Positions 37,365 through 54,000 of a stretch of 64,000 nucleotides of DNA are shown here, one piece after another. The first letter of the stretch is position 1. The number at the start of each line of letters is the position of its first letter. The translations under genes were made by a program, and so were the position numbers. Under the pieces are notes generated by a model, which saw only the letters and a program-made list of their open reading frames with translations, did no database searches and was not told where the DNA came from. Source of the stretch: a bacterium (lineage in GTDB: Bacteria > Myxococcota_A > Bradymonadia > UBA7976 > UBA1532); assembly GCA_030426085.1 (NCBI GenBank), contig JAUHYW010000049.1:1-64000 (forward strand), in the 5' to 3' direction.

Positions 37365-38591
37365 ATGCGCACCCCGATCGTGAGCCTGTGCCTGATCGCC
37401 CTGTCTGCCCTCGCCGCGGGATGCGACGGCGGCGACGCCGAGCCCGCGCCGGACGCCGCCCCGCTCGACGCCGCGCCCGACCTCGACCGGGGCCCCGATC
37501 CCGACGCCGCGCCCGAGCCCGAGCCCGACGCCGCGCCCGACGCCCCCGAGCCCGACGCCGGCCCCCCGCCGCCCGCGCCGCTCGGCTACCGGGCCGAAGA
37601 GATCACCTACACCCCCATCGGCGCCGAGGCCGAGCGCACCCTGCCGGTCTTCTGGTGGTACCCCACCGCCGCCGAGGACGGGCCGGGCGTGCTCTACCGG
37701 GTCTTCCCCGCCGACCGGGTCTTCGACGGCGTGCCCCCGGCCCTCGACGCCCCCGCCCCGCTGCTCGTCTTCAGCCACGGGCGCAGCGGCTTCGGCCAGT
37801 ACAGCTACTTCCTCGCCGAGCACTTCGCCCGCCGGGGCTTCGTGGTCCTGGCGGTGGATCACATCGGCGACACCCTCACCGATGCGGTCGACAGCCCCGA
37901 GATCTACCGTCAGCGCCCGCAGGACATCTCGGCGGTCATCGACCACGGCCTCGACCCCGGGCCCGACCACCCGCTCGCCGGGCTCGTCGGCAGCCCGATC
38001 GTGGTCGCCGGCCACAGCTTCGGGGGCTACACCGCCCTGGCCATCGGCGGGGCCGACTACGCCACCGCCGCGTTCGACGCCGAGTGCCCCGACAGCGACA
38101 GCCCGTTCTGCGCCGGCTACACCGCCCTGCCCGAAGCCTACGCCACCGGCTTCGCCGACCCCCGGGTCGACCTGATCATGCCGCTGGCCCCGGGCAACCA
38201 CAGCCTCTTCCGCGGGGGCTTGGGCGCGGTCGACGTGCCGGTGCTGCTGATGACCGGCGCCCGCGACCGCAACACGCCCGACGAGACCTCGGGCGACCCC
38301 ATCTGGGCCGACCTGCCCGACGACCCCCGCCACCGGCGGGTGCGCTTCACCACCGGGGGCCACTTCACGTTCACCGACCTGTGCCCCATCGTCGGCGCGC
38401 TCGGCCGGGACAACGGGTGCAGCGAGGGCGACATCCCCACCGAGGTGGCCCACCCGATCATCACCGCCTTCGCCGACGCCTTCGTCGACCGCCACCTCTT
38501 CGGCGGGGCCGACGCGCAGGGCGACGCGCTGCTGGACGGCGATACGAGCCCGCACCCCGAGGTGTACGTGCTCGAGAAGGAGGCCGAGTGA
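37365..38591 (+). CDS. Secreted lipoprotein alpha/beta hydrolase
   Basis: The 408-residue product has a lipobox signal (LSALAAGC) and then an Asp/Ala/Pro/Glu-rich linker of about 45 residues that lifts the enzyme off the membrane. The hydrolase domain has an oxyanion region LLVFSHGRSGFGQYSYFLAEHFARRGFVV, the nucleophile elbow VAGHSFGGYT (Ser), a candidate acid (TGARDRNTP) and a late TTGGHFTFTD histidine. The layout resembles platelet-activating-factor acetylhydrolase and dienelactone-hydrolase-like esterases. The substrate is unknown. The stop overlaps the next ATG by one base (TGATG). Confidence 0.88.
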   Translation: MRTPIVSLCLIALSALAAGCDGGDAEPAPDAAPLDAAPDLDRGPDPDAAPEPEPDAAPDAPEPDAGPPPPAPLGYRAEEITYTPIGAEAERTLPVFWWYPTAAEDGPGVLYRVFPADRVFDGVPPALDAPAPLLVFSHGRSGFGQYSYFLAEHFARRGFVVLAVDHIGDTLTDAVDSPEIYRQRPQDISAVIDHGLDPGPDHPLAGLVGSPIVVAGHSFGGYTALAIGGADYATAAFDAECPDSDSPFCAGYTALPEAYATGFADPRVDLIMPLAPGNHSLFRGGLGAVDVPVLLMTGARDRNTPDETSGDPIWADLPDDPRHRRVRFTTGGHFTFTDLCPIVGALGRDNGCSEGDIPTEVAHPIITAFADAFVDRHLFGGADAQGDALLDGDTSPHPEVYVLEKEAE

Positions 38592-39055
38592 TGGCGAAGG
38601 ACACCGACTGGCCCGAGCCGCCCGCCGAGCCGCCCGCCGCCCCGACCGACGTGCTGCCCCACCGGCCGCCGTTCCTCTTCCTCGACCGGATCGTGGCCCA
38701 CGACGACGCCCGGGTGATCGGGGAGCGCACCTTCCCCGCCGACGAGCCCTTCTTCGCGGGGCACTTCCCGGGGCACCCGATCGTGCCGGGGGTCGTGCTG
38801 ATCGAGGGGCTGGCCCAGACGCTGGCCTGGCTGGCGCTGACCCGCACCGGGGGGGGCACGGTGCTCTTGACGGGGGTCGACGGCTGCCGCATCCGGCGCC
38901 CGGTGAGCCCCGGCGAGACGGTCACCTACCGGATCGCGGTGACCCGCAGCCGGCGCAACATGGTGGTGGCCGAGGGCGAGGTGCGGGTGGGCGACGACCG
39001 GGTGCTCAGCGCGACGCTCAAGGGCTTCATCCAGCCGCCCGGATCGAGCGGCTGA
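38591..39055 (+). CDS. FabZ-like 3-hydroxyacyl-ACP dehydratase
   Basis: A 154-residue hot-dog-fold protein with LPHRPPFLFLDRIV and the active-site stretch FFAGHFPGHPIVPGVVLIEGLAQ, including the catalytic His and Glu of FabZ. Family members dehydrate 3-hydroxyacyl-ACP in fatty-acid synthesis. This copy is not among fab or lpx genes and sits in an operon with a secreted esterase, so it may be a paralogue for a specialised lipid rather than the main FabZ. The start codon overlaps the previous stop. Confidence 0.87.
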   Translation: MAKDTDWPEPPAEPPAAPTDVLPHRPPFLFLDRIVAHDDARVIGERTFPADEPFFAGHFPGHPIVPGVVLIEGLAQTLAWLALTRTGGGTVLLTGVDGCRIRRPVSPGETVTYRIAVTRSRRNMVVAEGEVRVGDDRVLSATLKGFIQPPGSSG

Positions 39056-39061
39056 CCCCGG

Positions 39062-39586
39062 TCAATCCAGGCCCATCTCGGCCCGCAGGGTGGGCACGAT
39101 GTCCTCCCGGCGCCAGCCCCCGTCGGGCAGGGCCTTCCAGCCGGACTTGTCGAACCCGCTGAGCGCCAGGACCCACCGCCGCTTCTCGCCGGCCCGGGCC
39201 TCGGCGGCGCGCAGCAGCGGCTCGGTGTTCTCCAGGCTCCACAGCATGCCCTTGCGCTGGATGGCCGGATCACCGAACGGCGTGCCCCACGGCATCTGCT
39301 GCAAGACCACCAGCGGGCCCACCGCCACGTAGACGTGCAGCGCCTGCGTCCCGCCGCCGCGGGCGTCGAGCCCGATGAGGGCGTAATCCTCGACCGGGCC
39401 GTCCTCCAGCTCCTCGACCCAGCCGGGCAGCCAGATCGGCGGGCTGGGCAGCGGATCGCGGGTCGAGAAGGTGTGATCATCCAGGGGCCGCAGCTTCCCG
39501 GCGAGTGCCGGCGGCACGTAGGGCAGCGGCAGATCGTTCGATTCGAGCCACGCGCGGGCCGCGGCGAAGCCGGTCTCACGGGTCAT
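39062..39586 (-). CDS. Hypothetical partner protein of the kinase-like effector candidate
   Basis: The 174-residue soluble, acidic protein (MTRETGFAAARAWLESNDLPLPYVP...) has no recognised domain. A strand-rich middle (EDYALIGLDARG, LHVYVAVGPLVVLQQMPWG) and a helical C-terminus are visible. Its ATG overlaps the stop of the upstream kinase-like gene (ATGA), so the two products are made together. Small proteins in this position are often immunity proteins or chaperones of effectors; this is inference from arrangement only. Confidence 0.75.
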   Translation of the reverse strand: MTRETGFAAARAWLESNDLPLPYVPPALAGKLRPLDDHTFSTRDPLPSPPIWLPGWVEELEDGPVEDYALIGLDARGGGTQALHVYVAVGPLVVLQQMPWGTPFGDPAIQRKGMLWSLENTEPLLRAAEARAGEKRRWVLALSGFDKSGWKALPDGGWRREDIVPTLRAEMGLD

Positions 39587-40857
39587 GGATCCCACCCGAT
39601 GATGCTGTCGCGCTTGGAGAGGCGCCGGATCAGGTACGAGGCGAGGTTGGTCAACCGGTTGATCGTGGCGTCGATCTCGCCGGTGGTCAACAGCCCGTTG
39701 AGCGCGCCCCGCACCAGCGCCTCGCTGCGGGCGAGGCGGATGATGCGCTCGGCGAGCTCGGGGGTGATGGCCAGCTCGCTGGCCTGCTTGCCGTTGATGT
39801 CGAGGCTCGAGTTGCGGTCGGTCCGGCGGCTGGTGCCCTTCTTGGCGTCGATGCCGTAGTGCTCGCCGAAGGCCAGATCGTTGTCGATGGCGAAGGCCCG
39901 CCCGGTCATCTGCCCGGTGCCGTCGGTGCCCAGCATGAAGTTGGCCGCGTGGCGATCCACCTGCCCGCAGATGAGGTCGAGCCAGTAGATGCGCCGCTTG
40001 TCGGGCATGTGCTCCGGGCGGTGGTTCGTCATCTCGGCGTAGCGGTAACCCTCGACCCCCTGCACCAGCCCCATGATCTGACCGTCGTGGCCGTTGTAGG
40101 TGGCGTAGTAGGTCATCGGCACCACGTCGTCGACGCCGAGGAGCTGGGCCATGCGATAGGTCGCCACCGCCCGGCCGGTCTGGTTCGGGTTGAACCGGGG
40201 GATGCCCGCCGGGGTGCCCCGATGCCGGCCGAACGCCTCGTCCTCGTCCTTCTCCTTCTTGAACACCATCTCGGTGCCCGCGGTGTCGACCTTGACCTTG
40301 TAGGTGGTGTTGAGGCCGCCCTGGCCGAGCGGCTCGGCGGCGCCGTAGGTCGCCAGATCGGGCAGGTACTGTATGCCGCCGAGGTCGGTCAGGGACGGCA
40401 GATCGTCCTGCTCGTCGTAGGCCGCGCGCACCTGGGTCCGGACCGTGTCGATCTCGAAGAGCAGCGTATTGAGCCCCGAGATGTGCGTCGCCCGGGTCGT
40501 CGACGTCTGCTTGGCCGCCTTCTGATCGCGGTAGGCGACCACCAGCGCCCGGAACTGCTCGAGGAAGTGCATCTTGATGGCCGGGGTGGTGCCGGCGATC
40601 GTCGCGTGCCACCGGTCGAGCCACTTGAAGATGCGCCGCTGATCCTTGCTGCGACGGAACCAGCGGCCCCCGGTCAGGCGACCCTCCATCGTGCGCCGGG
40701 TGGGCAGCGTCGCCGTATCGGCGAGGCGACCGACCGCCCGGTTGCCGACCTGCTGGCCGAGCCGCTGGAGCTGGTGGAGTTGGGGGATGTCCGATCCCCG
40801 CCGTCGGCGGGCTCGGGGGGCGGACGGACGGGTCATCCCGACGAGACTTCCGGGCAT
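39583..40857 (-). CDS. PI3/4-kinase-like protein with LQR...GNRAV effector motif
   Basis: The 424-residue product starts at an ATG with GGAG seven bases upstream. After a basic N-terminus it shows LQRLGQQVGNRAVGRL (30-45), the LQRxxGNxAV motif known from proteins linked to contractile injection systems and polymorphic toxins. The C-terminal ~250 residues look like a PI3/4-kinase-type fold: Gly-rich loop GQGGLNTTYKV (178-188), candidate nucleotide Lys200/201, catalytic DRHAAN (301-306) and metal motif AIDNDLAFG (323-331). The intact DRHxxN...D-x-D set argues for activity. Target (lipid, protein or small molecule) unknown. A TATCCT -10 box lies at 40894-40889. Confidence 0.75.
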   Translation of the reverse strand: MPGSLVGMTRPSAPRARRRRGSDIPQLHQLQRLGQQVGNRAVGRLADTATLPTRRTMEGRLTGGRWFRRSKDQRRIFKWLDRWHATIAGTTPAIKMHFLEQFRALVVAYRDQKAAKQTSTTRATHISGLNTLLFEIDTVRTQVRAAYDEQDDLPSLTDLGGIQYLPDLATYGAAEPLGQGGLNTTYKVKVDTAGTEMVFKKEKDEDEAFGRHRGTPAGIPRFNPNQTGRAVATYRMAQLLGVDDVVPMTYYATYNGHDGQIMGLVQGVEGYRYAEMTNHRPEHMPDKRRIYWLDLICGQVDRHAANFMLGTDGTGQMTGRAFAIDNDLAFGEHYGIDAKKGTSRRTDRNSSLDINGKQASELAITPELAERIIRLARSEALVRGALNGLLTTGEIDATINRLTNLASYLIRRLSKRDSIIGWDP

Positions 40858-41335
40858 GAGAGCTCTCCGCGCACGGGGGTACCCGGGCAGGATACCGAAA
40901 GCGGGCACCGGCCGCGCTCCCCCGTTCGGGGGGTCGGGCGGCGGCCGGGTGGCGCCGATCGCCCGGCCGGCACCCGGATACGGTGTAACTACGGACCCGC
41001 TAAAGCCCTCGAATTCCTACAAAAAGACACACGAGACTTGATCATTCACCACAATCCGCCCATTATTCACATGGTCCGTATATTCCAGGCCACTATCGAC
41101 TATTCCATATCCCGGTCTACCCATATGATCGCTCGACCCTGCCTTCGCGTGTGCTCCGAGCGTCGTCCGCTTCACGGCGAGACGTCCCCGGACCGGGATC
41201 CAGCGCACGCGACCGACGCCCCCGGCGTCCCGCTCCACCCCGACCGCAGCGACATCGGCGCTCGCCGGGTGGGCGACCCTATGACCCTCGTATCCGAAGA
41301 GCCCGCAACCCACGCCCCCCACCTGGAGGTCGAAG
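40858..41335. other. Long AT-rich divergent intergenic region
   Basis: This 478-bp gap separates the kinase-like gene (minus) from the giant metal-binding protein gene (plus). Positions 40,975-41,135 are markedly less GC-rich than the rest of the window, as expected for regulatory DNA. I see candidate promoters for both directions but no small gene or terminator. Confidence 0.7.
41038..41066 (+). promoter_or_regulatory. Candidate promoter of the giant MopE-type protein gene
   Basis: TTGATC (41038-41043) and CATTAT (41061-41066) are 17 bp apart within the AT-rich stretch. The leader to the start codon would be about 265 bases, long enough to carry regulation. Each hexamer matches consensus at four of six positions. 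Confidence 0.35.
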
Positions 41336-48175
<6,840 letters not shown>

Positions 48176-48415
48176 GCTCAGCGCCGCCGAGCTGACCGGC
48201 CCCGACCCGCCCTGAAGTCCCGCCCCCGGCGCCCGCCGGGGGCCGGCCCCGCGCCTCCCCTCCCCGCCTGCGACCGACCGATCCCACCCACCGCCGGCCG
48301 CGCCTGACCCTTGTCCCTTGCCGGCGCACCGCGAGCGTTCTACCTTCACCGGGCATGGCGACCGCCCCCGGGGCGGCGCCCCTCCACGCGACCGGCAGCA
48401 AGGGAGCCCCGCGAC
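48176..48415. other. Intergenic region upstream of the type I restriction operon
   Basis: This 240-bp gap contains no gene. A weak dyad follows the stop of the giant protein (around 48,175-48,195) without a U-tract. Its right half carries the hsdM promoter and a leader of about 60 bases. Confidence 0.6.
48318..48346 (+). promoter_or_regulatory. Predicted promoter of hsdM
   Basis: TTGCCG (48318-48323) and TACCTT (48341-48346) are 17 bp apart. Transcription would start near 48,353, leaving about 60 bases of leader before the GTG of hsdM. Confidence 0.5.
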
Positions 48416-49876
48416 GTGATCACCGGCGAGTTGAAGAGCAAGGTGGACCGGCTGTGGACCACCTTCTGGAACAATGGCATCAGCAACCCGCTGACGGTGA
48501 TCGAGCAGATCTCGTACCTGCTGTTCATCAAGCGCCTCGACGACGAGGAGCTGCGCCGGGAGAAGAAGGCCCGCCGGCTGGGGCGCGCGCCAAAGGACAT
48601 GCGCTTCGGACCCGACCAGCAAGGCATGCGCTGGTCGCAGGTCAAGCTGATGAGCGATCCCGAGGCCATGCTCGAGGTCGTGCGCGATCAGGCCTTCCCC
48701 TATATCAAGGCGCTGGGCGGGGCCGCGGGCGAGACCTCGTATGCCCGGCACATGAAGGACGCCGTCTTCATGATCGGCAGCCCGGCGCTGCTGTCGACGG
48801 TGGTCGATCAGATCGACGGGCTGACCCTCGACGATCGCGACACCCAGGGCGATCTCTACGAATACATGCTGTCGAAGCTGACGACGGCCGGCACCAACGG
48901 GCAGTTCCGCACCCCGCGGCACATCATCCAGATGATGGTGCGCATGGTCGATCCCCAGCCGCGGGCGGGCGAGACGGTGTGTGATCCGGCCTGCGGCACC
49001 GCGGGCTTCCTGGTGGCCGCCGCCGAGCACGTGCGGGCGGCGATGCTGGGTGATCCGGCGCTGCGCGAACACTATGCCAGCGGCATGTTCCACGGCTATG
49101 ACTTCGACGCGACCATGCTGCGCATCGGCAGCATGAACATGATGATGCACGGCATCGACGACCCCGACATCGAGGCCCGCGACTCGCTGAGCGAGAAGGC
49201 TTCGGGGGATGGCGAGTCGTATACGGTGGTGCTGGCCAACCCGCCGTTCAAGGGCAGCATCGAGAAGTCGACCATCGCCAAGGACCTCTCGCGGGTGGTC
49301 AAGACCCGCAAGACCGAGCTGCTCTTCCTGGTGCAGATGCTGCGCATCTTGAAGGTGGGCGGCCGCGCGGCGGTGATCGTGCCCGACGGGGTGCTCTTCG
49401 GCTCGTCGCGGGCCCACAAGACGGTGCGCAAGCTGCTGGTCGACAAGCACAAGCTGGACGGCGTGGTCTCGATGCCATCGGGGGTGTTCAAGCCCTACGC
49501 CGGGGTGTCGACGGCGGTGCTGCTGTTCACCAAGACCGGCGCCGGCGGCACCGAGGACGTGTGGTTCTACGACATGCAGGCCGACGGCTTCTCGCTGGAT
49601 GACAAGCGCCAGCCGGTGGAGGCGGATGACATCCCGGCGATCGTCGAGCAGTGGACGGCGCGCGAGACGGCGGGCGCGGGCGATCGCAAGGGGCGCTGGT
49701 TCACGGTGCCGAAGGCGGAGATCGCGGGGCAGGGCTATGACTTGTCGATCAACCGCTACAAGGAGATCGAGTACGAGGAGGTCGAGTACGACCCGCCGGG
49801 GGTGATCATCCAGCGGTTGGAGGCGCTGCAGGGGGAGATCGCGGCGGAGCTGGATGAGTTGAAGGGGATGTTGTGA
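48416..49876 (+). CDS. hsdM: Type I restriction-modification DNA methyltransferase subunit
   Basis: HsdM methylates adenine N6 within the target sequence read by HsdS. The 486-residue protein has the N-terminal helical domain (SKVDRLWTTFWNNGISNPL), SAM motif I DPACGTAGFLVAA (about 189-201) and catalytic motif IV NPPF (about 275). A conserved VAVIVPDG-like segment (AAVIVPDGVLFG) follows. I start at a GTG behind GGGAG because homologous sequence begins there. It overlaps hsdS by four bases. Together with HsdS it forms the M2S methyltransferase and the core of the restriction complex. Confidence 0.95.
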   Translation: MITGELKSKVDRLWTTFWNNGISNPLTVIEQISYLLFIKRLDDEELRREKKARRLGRAPKDMRFGPDQQGMRWSQVKLMSDPEAMLEVVRDQAFPYIKALGGAAGETSYARHMKDAVFMIGSPALLSTVVDQIDGLTLDDRDTQGDLYEYMLSKLTTAGTNGQFRTPRHIIQMMVRMVDPQPRAGETVCDPACGTAGFLVAAAEHVRAAMLGDPALREHYASGMFHGYDFDATMLRIGSMNMMMHGIDDPDIEARDSLSEKASGDGESYTVVLANPPFKGSIEKSTIAKDLSRVVKTRKTELLFLVQMLRILKVGGRAAVIVPDGVLFGSSRAHKTVRKLLVDKHKLDGVVSMPSGVFKPYAGVSTAVLLFTKTGAGGTEDVWFYDMQADGFSLDDKRQPVEADDIPAIVEQWTARETAGAGDRKGRWFTVPKAEIAGQGYDLSINRYKEIEYEEVEYDPPGVIIQRLEALQGEIAAELDELKGML

Positions 49877-51006
49877 GCCGCGAGCTACCATCTGGATGGC
49901 AACGCAAGCCACTTGGCGAGGTCGCTACGCTCCAGCGTGGCTTTGACTTGCCGGTCAAGAAGCGCATTCCGGGACCGGTGCCAGTTTTCGCGGCGAACGG
50001 GCCGGTTGGTACACACAACGTTGTAAGAGTCGAAGGGCCGGGGGTGGTGACTGGACGCTCGGGGACTCTGGGCAAGGTCCGATTCGTCGAGGGTGGCTAC
50101 TGGCCGCTCAATACCTCCCTATGGGTCAAGGACTTTCACGGGAACGAGCCTCGTTGGGTCGCCCGATTGCTGAGATGGGTGCGGCTGGAGCGATTCACTC
50201 GGGGCAGTGGCGTGCCTACTTTGAACCGGAATCTGGTCCACGTAGTGCCCGTTCGGGTACCACCCGTCGCTGAGCAGCGCCGCATCGCCGACATCCTCGA
50301 CCGGGCCGATGCCATCCGGCGCAAGCGGCGGGCGGCCATCGCGCTGACCGAAGAGCTGCTGCGGTCGACCTTCCGCGACATGTTCGGCGACCCGGTGACG
50401 AATCCGAAGGAGTGGCGCAACCTTCCCCTTGGCGACATCGCCGAAGTGCAAGGCGGTCTCCAGGTCTCTCGAAAGAGAGCCCAGCATCCTCTGGAAGTGC
50501 CGTATCTTAGGGTTGGGAACGTGTACCGCGGCAGCCTGAACCTCGAAGAGATCAAGACCATGCGGATCACCAAGCGAGAGTTGGAGCGGACACTACTCCA
50601 AGAAGGAGACATCCTGCTGGTCGAGGGCCACGGCAACATTGATGAAATCGGCCGTGCAGCGGTTTGGGACGGCTCGGTAGGGGGCTGCGTGCACCAGAAT
50701 CACTTGATTCGTGCACGCGTCGACAAGGCCAAGGCCGATCCTGCCTACACAGCCGCTTTTATCAACAGCGCCGGAGGGCAGCGGCAGCTTCAACGCTTCG
50801 GAAAGACCACATCGGGGCTCAATACGATCAGTACTCGACAAGTGCGGTCGACGAGGATCTTGGTGCCACCGATGTCACTGCAGTCGGGCTACGCTGAGCG
50901 TACGCAAGCCATACTGCGGGCTCAGTCCCGCCTCGAAGCAGCCGCCGACGAAGCCGACACCCTCTTCCACGCCCTCACCCAGCGCGCGTTCCGCGGCGAC
51001 CTCTGA
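49873..51006 (+). CDS. hsdS: Type I restriction-modification specificity subunit
   Basis: HsdS reads the bipartite DNA target through two target-recognition domains separated by conserved helices. TRD1 spans about residues 5-130, and the first conserved helical region includes PPVAEQRRIADILDRADAIRRKR. TRD2 spans about 175-330, and a second helical region closes the 377-residue protein (LEAAADEADTLFHALTQRAF). Third codon positions in both TRDs use A and T far more than the neighbours, whereas the helical spacer keeps the local GC-rich usage. This suggests imported TRDs. The start is a GTG overlapping the hsdM stop. Confidence 0.93.
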   Translation: MSRELPSGWQRKPLGEVATLQRGFDLPVKKRIPGPVPVFAANGPVGTHNVVRVEGPGVVTGRSGTLGKVRFVEGGYWPLNTSLWVKDFHGNEPRWVARLLRWVRLERFTRGSGVPTLNRNLVHVVPVRVPPVAEQRRIADILDRADAIRRKRRAAIALTEELLRSTFRDMFGDPVTNPKEWRNLPLGDIAEVQGGLQVSRKRAQHPLEVPYLRVGNVYRGSLNLEEIKTMRITKRELERTLLQEGDILLVEGHGNIDEIGRAAVWDGSVGGCVHQNHLIRARVDKAKADPAYTAAFINSAGGQRQLQRFGKTTSGLNTISTRQVRSTRILVPPMSLQSGYAERTQAILRAQSRLEAAADEADTLFHALTQRAFRGDL

Positions 51007-51017
51007 TCGGACACCCC

Positions 51018-54000
51018 ATGGCCTCCAACTTCGACTTCCTCGCCGAGCGCCACCGCGAGCTCTTCGTCGCCGCCACCCAGGCCGAGGCGCAGGTGCATCG
51101 GGCGCCGCGGCTGGCGTGCTTCCAGGCGCGGTTCGCGCTCGAGCGGGCGACGCACTGGCTGTATCGCACCGACCCGTACCTGCGGCTGCCCTACGACAAG
51201 ACCCTCGGCGCGCTGCTGCACGAGCAGACGTTTCGCGACAACATGCCGCGGGCGCTGTTCGAGAAGGTGCGGCTGATCCAGCGCATCGGCAACAAGGCGG
51301 CGCACGAGGGGCGGGGGCCGTCGACGCGGGACGCGGCGCAGGCGGTGCGCGACCTGTTCCACTTCCTGTTCTGGCTGGCGCGCAGCTACGCGCCCGAGGA
51401 TGTCGAGCTGCCCGATCGGGCCTTCGACCCGGGGCTCTTGCCGCGGCCGCAGCCGGTGCAGGACGCCTCCCGGGCCGAGGTCGAGGCGCTCGAAGAGAAG
51501 CTGTCGGCCTCCGACGCGATGGTGCAGGTCGAGGCCGAGCGCCGCGCGCAGACCGAGGCCGAGGTCGAGGCGCTGAAGGCCGAGGTCAAGGCGCTCAAGG
51601 CGGCCAACGCGGCCAAGGCCGAGCCCCACGACTACGACGAGAAGCTGACCCGCGATCACTATATCGACCTGCTCTTGCAAGAGGCCGGCTGGAATCCCGA
51701 CGGGCCCGACGTGGCCGAGTACCCGGTCGAAGGCATGCCCAACAAGACCGGCAAGGGATCGGTCGACTATGTCTTGTGGGGCGACGACGGGCGGCCGCTG
51801 GCGCTGGTCGAGGCCAAGCGCACCCGGCACAGCGCCAAGAAGGGCGAGCATCAGGCCGAGCTGTATGCCAGTTGCCTGGAGGCGAAGTTCGGCCGGCGGC
51901 CGGTGATCTTCCTCTCCAATGGCTACGAGCACTTCATCTGGGATGACGCCCGCTATGCCAGCCGCCGGGTGGCCGGCTTCTACACCAAAGCCGAGCTGGA
52001 GCTGCTGCACTATCGGCGGGCGCACGCCAAGCGGCTCTCGCAGGTGCTGCCCGACAAGGAGATCGCCGGGCGGTCGTATCAGCTCGAAGCCATCCGCCGC
52101 ATCACCGAGGTCTTCGACGGCCGCGGGCGCAAGGCGCTGCTGGTGATGGCGACGGGCACCGGCAAGACGCGCACAGCCATCGCGCTGGTCGATCTGCTCA
52201 AGCGGGCGGGCTGGGTCAAGCGGGTGCTGTTCCTGGCCGATCGCAACGCGCTGTTGACCCAGGCCAGGCGCGCGTTCACCGACAACCTGCCGAGCGCGAC
52301 GGCGGTGGACATCACCGAAGACAAGCAGGGGGTCGACGCGACGGTGGTGCTGTCGACCTATCCGACGATGCTCAACCGCATCGACAAGCGCGACGAGGGT
52401 CAGGCGGTCTTCGGGCCGGGGCACTTCGATCTGGTCATCGTCGACGAGGCCCACCGCTCGATCTACAAGAAGTATGCAGCGCTCTTCGACTACTTCGACG
52501 CGCTGCTGGTGGGGCTGACAGCGACGCCGCGGGACGAGGTCGACCGCGACACCTATCGGGTCTTCGACCTGGAGCCGGGCGTGCCGACGGCGTTCTACGA
52601 GATGGACGAGGCCATCGAGGATGGCTACCTGGTGCCGCCGCGCGGGGTGACGGTGCCCTTCCGCTTCTTGCGCCAGGGCATCAAATACGCCGAGTTGCCG
52701 GACGAGGCGAAGGCGGAGTACGAGGAGAAGCTGCGCGACGAGGAGACCGACGAGTTCCCCGACGAGGTGAACGCGGCGGCGATCAACAAGTGGCTGTTCA
52801 ACATCAAGACAGTCAGCCGCGCGCTCGAGCTGGTGATGCAGCGCGGGTTGAAGATCGACGACGGCGAGCGGCTGGGCAAGACGATCGTCTTCGCCCGCAA
52901 TCAGAAGCACGCCGAGTTCATCCAAGAGCGATTCGACAAGGCGTGGCCCAAGTGGGCCGGCAAGTTCGCCCGCATCATCACTTCGAAGAGTGATTACGCG
53001 CAGTCATTGCTCGATGACTTCGCGACGGCTGACAAGATGCCGATGATCGCGATCTCGGTGGACATGCTCGACACCGGCGTCGACGTGCCCGAGTGCGTCA
53101 ACCTGGTGTTCTTCAAGCCGGTGTATTCGCGGGTGAAGTTCAACCAGATGATCGGCCGGGGCACCCGGCTGTGCCCCGATCTCAACGGGCCGGGCAAAGC
53201 CAAGGAGTGCTTCCTGGTCTTCGACCTGTGCAGCAACTTCGAGTACTTCGACCAGGATCTGCCAGGGCAGGCGCCGCGCATCCCCGAGTCGGTGGGCGCG
53301 CGGCTGTTCCGGGCGCGGCTGGGGCTGGCCCAGCGGCTGGGCCGGCACGACGACGAGGCGGCGCGGGCGCTGGGCGCGGCGCTGCGCGACGGGCTGCACG
53401 CGCAGGTGGCGTCGATGACGCTCGACAACTACCTCGTGCGCCGCGAGCGGCGGGCGGTGGAGGCGTTCGCCGAGCGGACACGCTGGGACGCTCTGTCGGA
53501 CGCCGACGAGCAGCTCGTCGATCGGCTGGCGGGGCTGCCCGACGGGCTGGAGCCGGAGCGGGTCGAGGCGCTGCAATTCGATCTGTTGAGCTATCGGCTG
53601 ATGATCGCCCGGCTGAAGGGCGCCAGAGCGTTCGTCGGCTTCCGCGATCGGGTGCGTGATCTGGCCAGCCGGCTGGAAGAGCTGGCGACGGTGCCGATGG
53701 TCAAGGCCGAGCTGCCGCTGATCCGCGCGATCCAGGACGCGGGGTGGTGGACCGACATCGATCTGCCGGCGGTGGACGACGTGCGCCGCCGGCTGCGCGG
53801 GCTGGTGCAGTTCATCGACCGCAAGGCGCGGCCGCCGGTCTACACCGATCTGCCCGATCCGCTGAGGGACGACGAGGTGGTCGAGGGGGTGGCGGTGCCG
53901 CTGCGCCAGACCGGGTTCAGCGCGGGGCAGTATCGCAAGAAGGTGCAGCAGATCATGCGCGACAATCAGGACCACGTCGCCATCGCCAAGCTGCGCCGCA

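Noticed and set aside
48355-48984. A 209-codon frame starting at an ATG eight bases after the hsdM -10 box
   Set aside because: It is out of frame with hsdM, whose motifs are certain, and its translation is Arg/Ala-rich without features.
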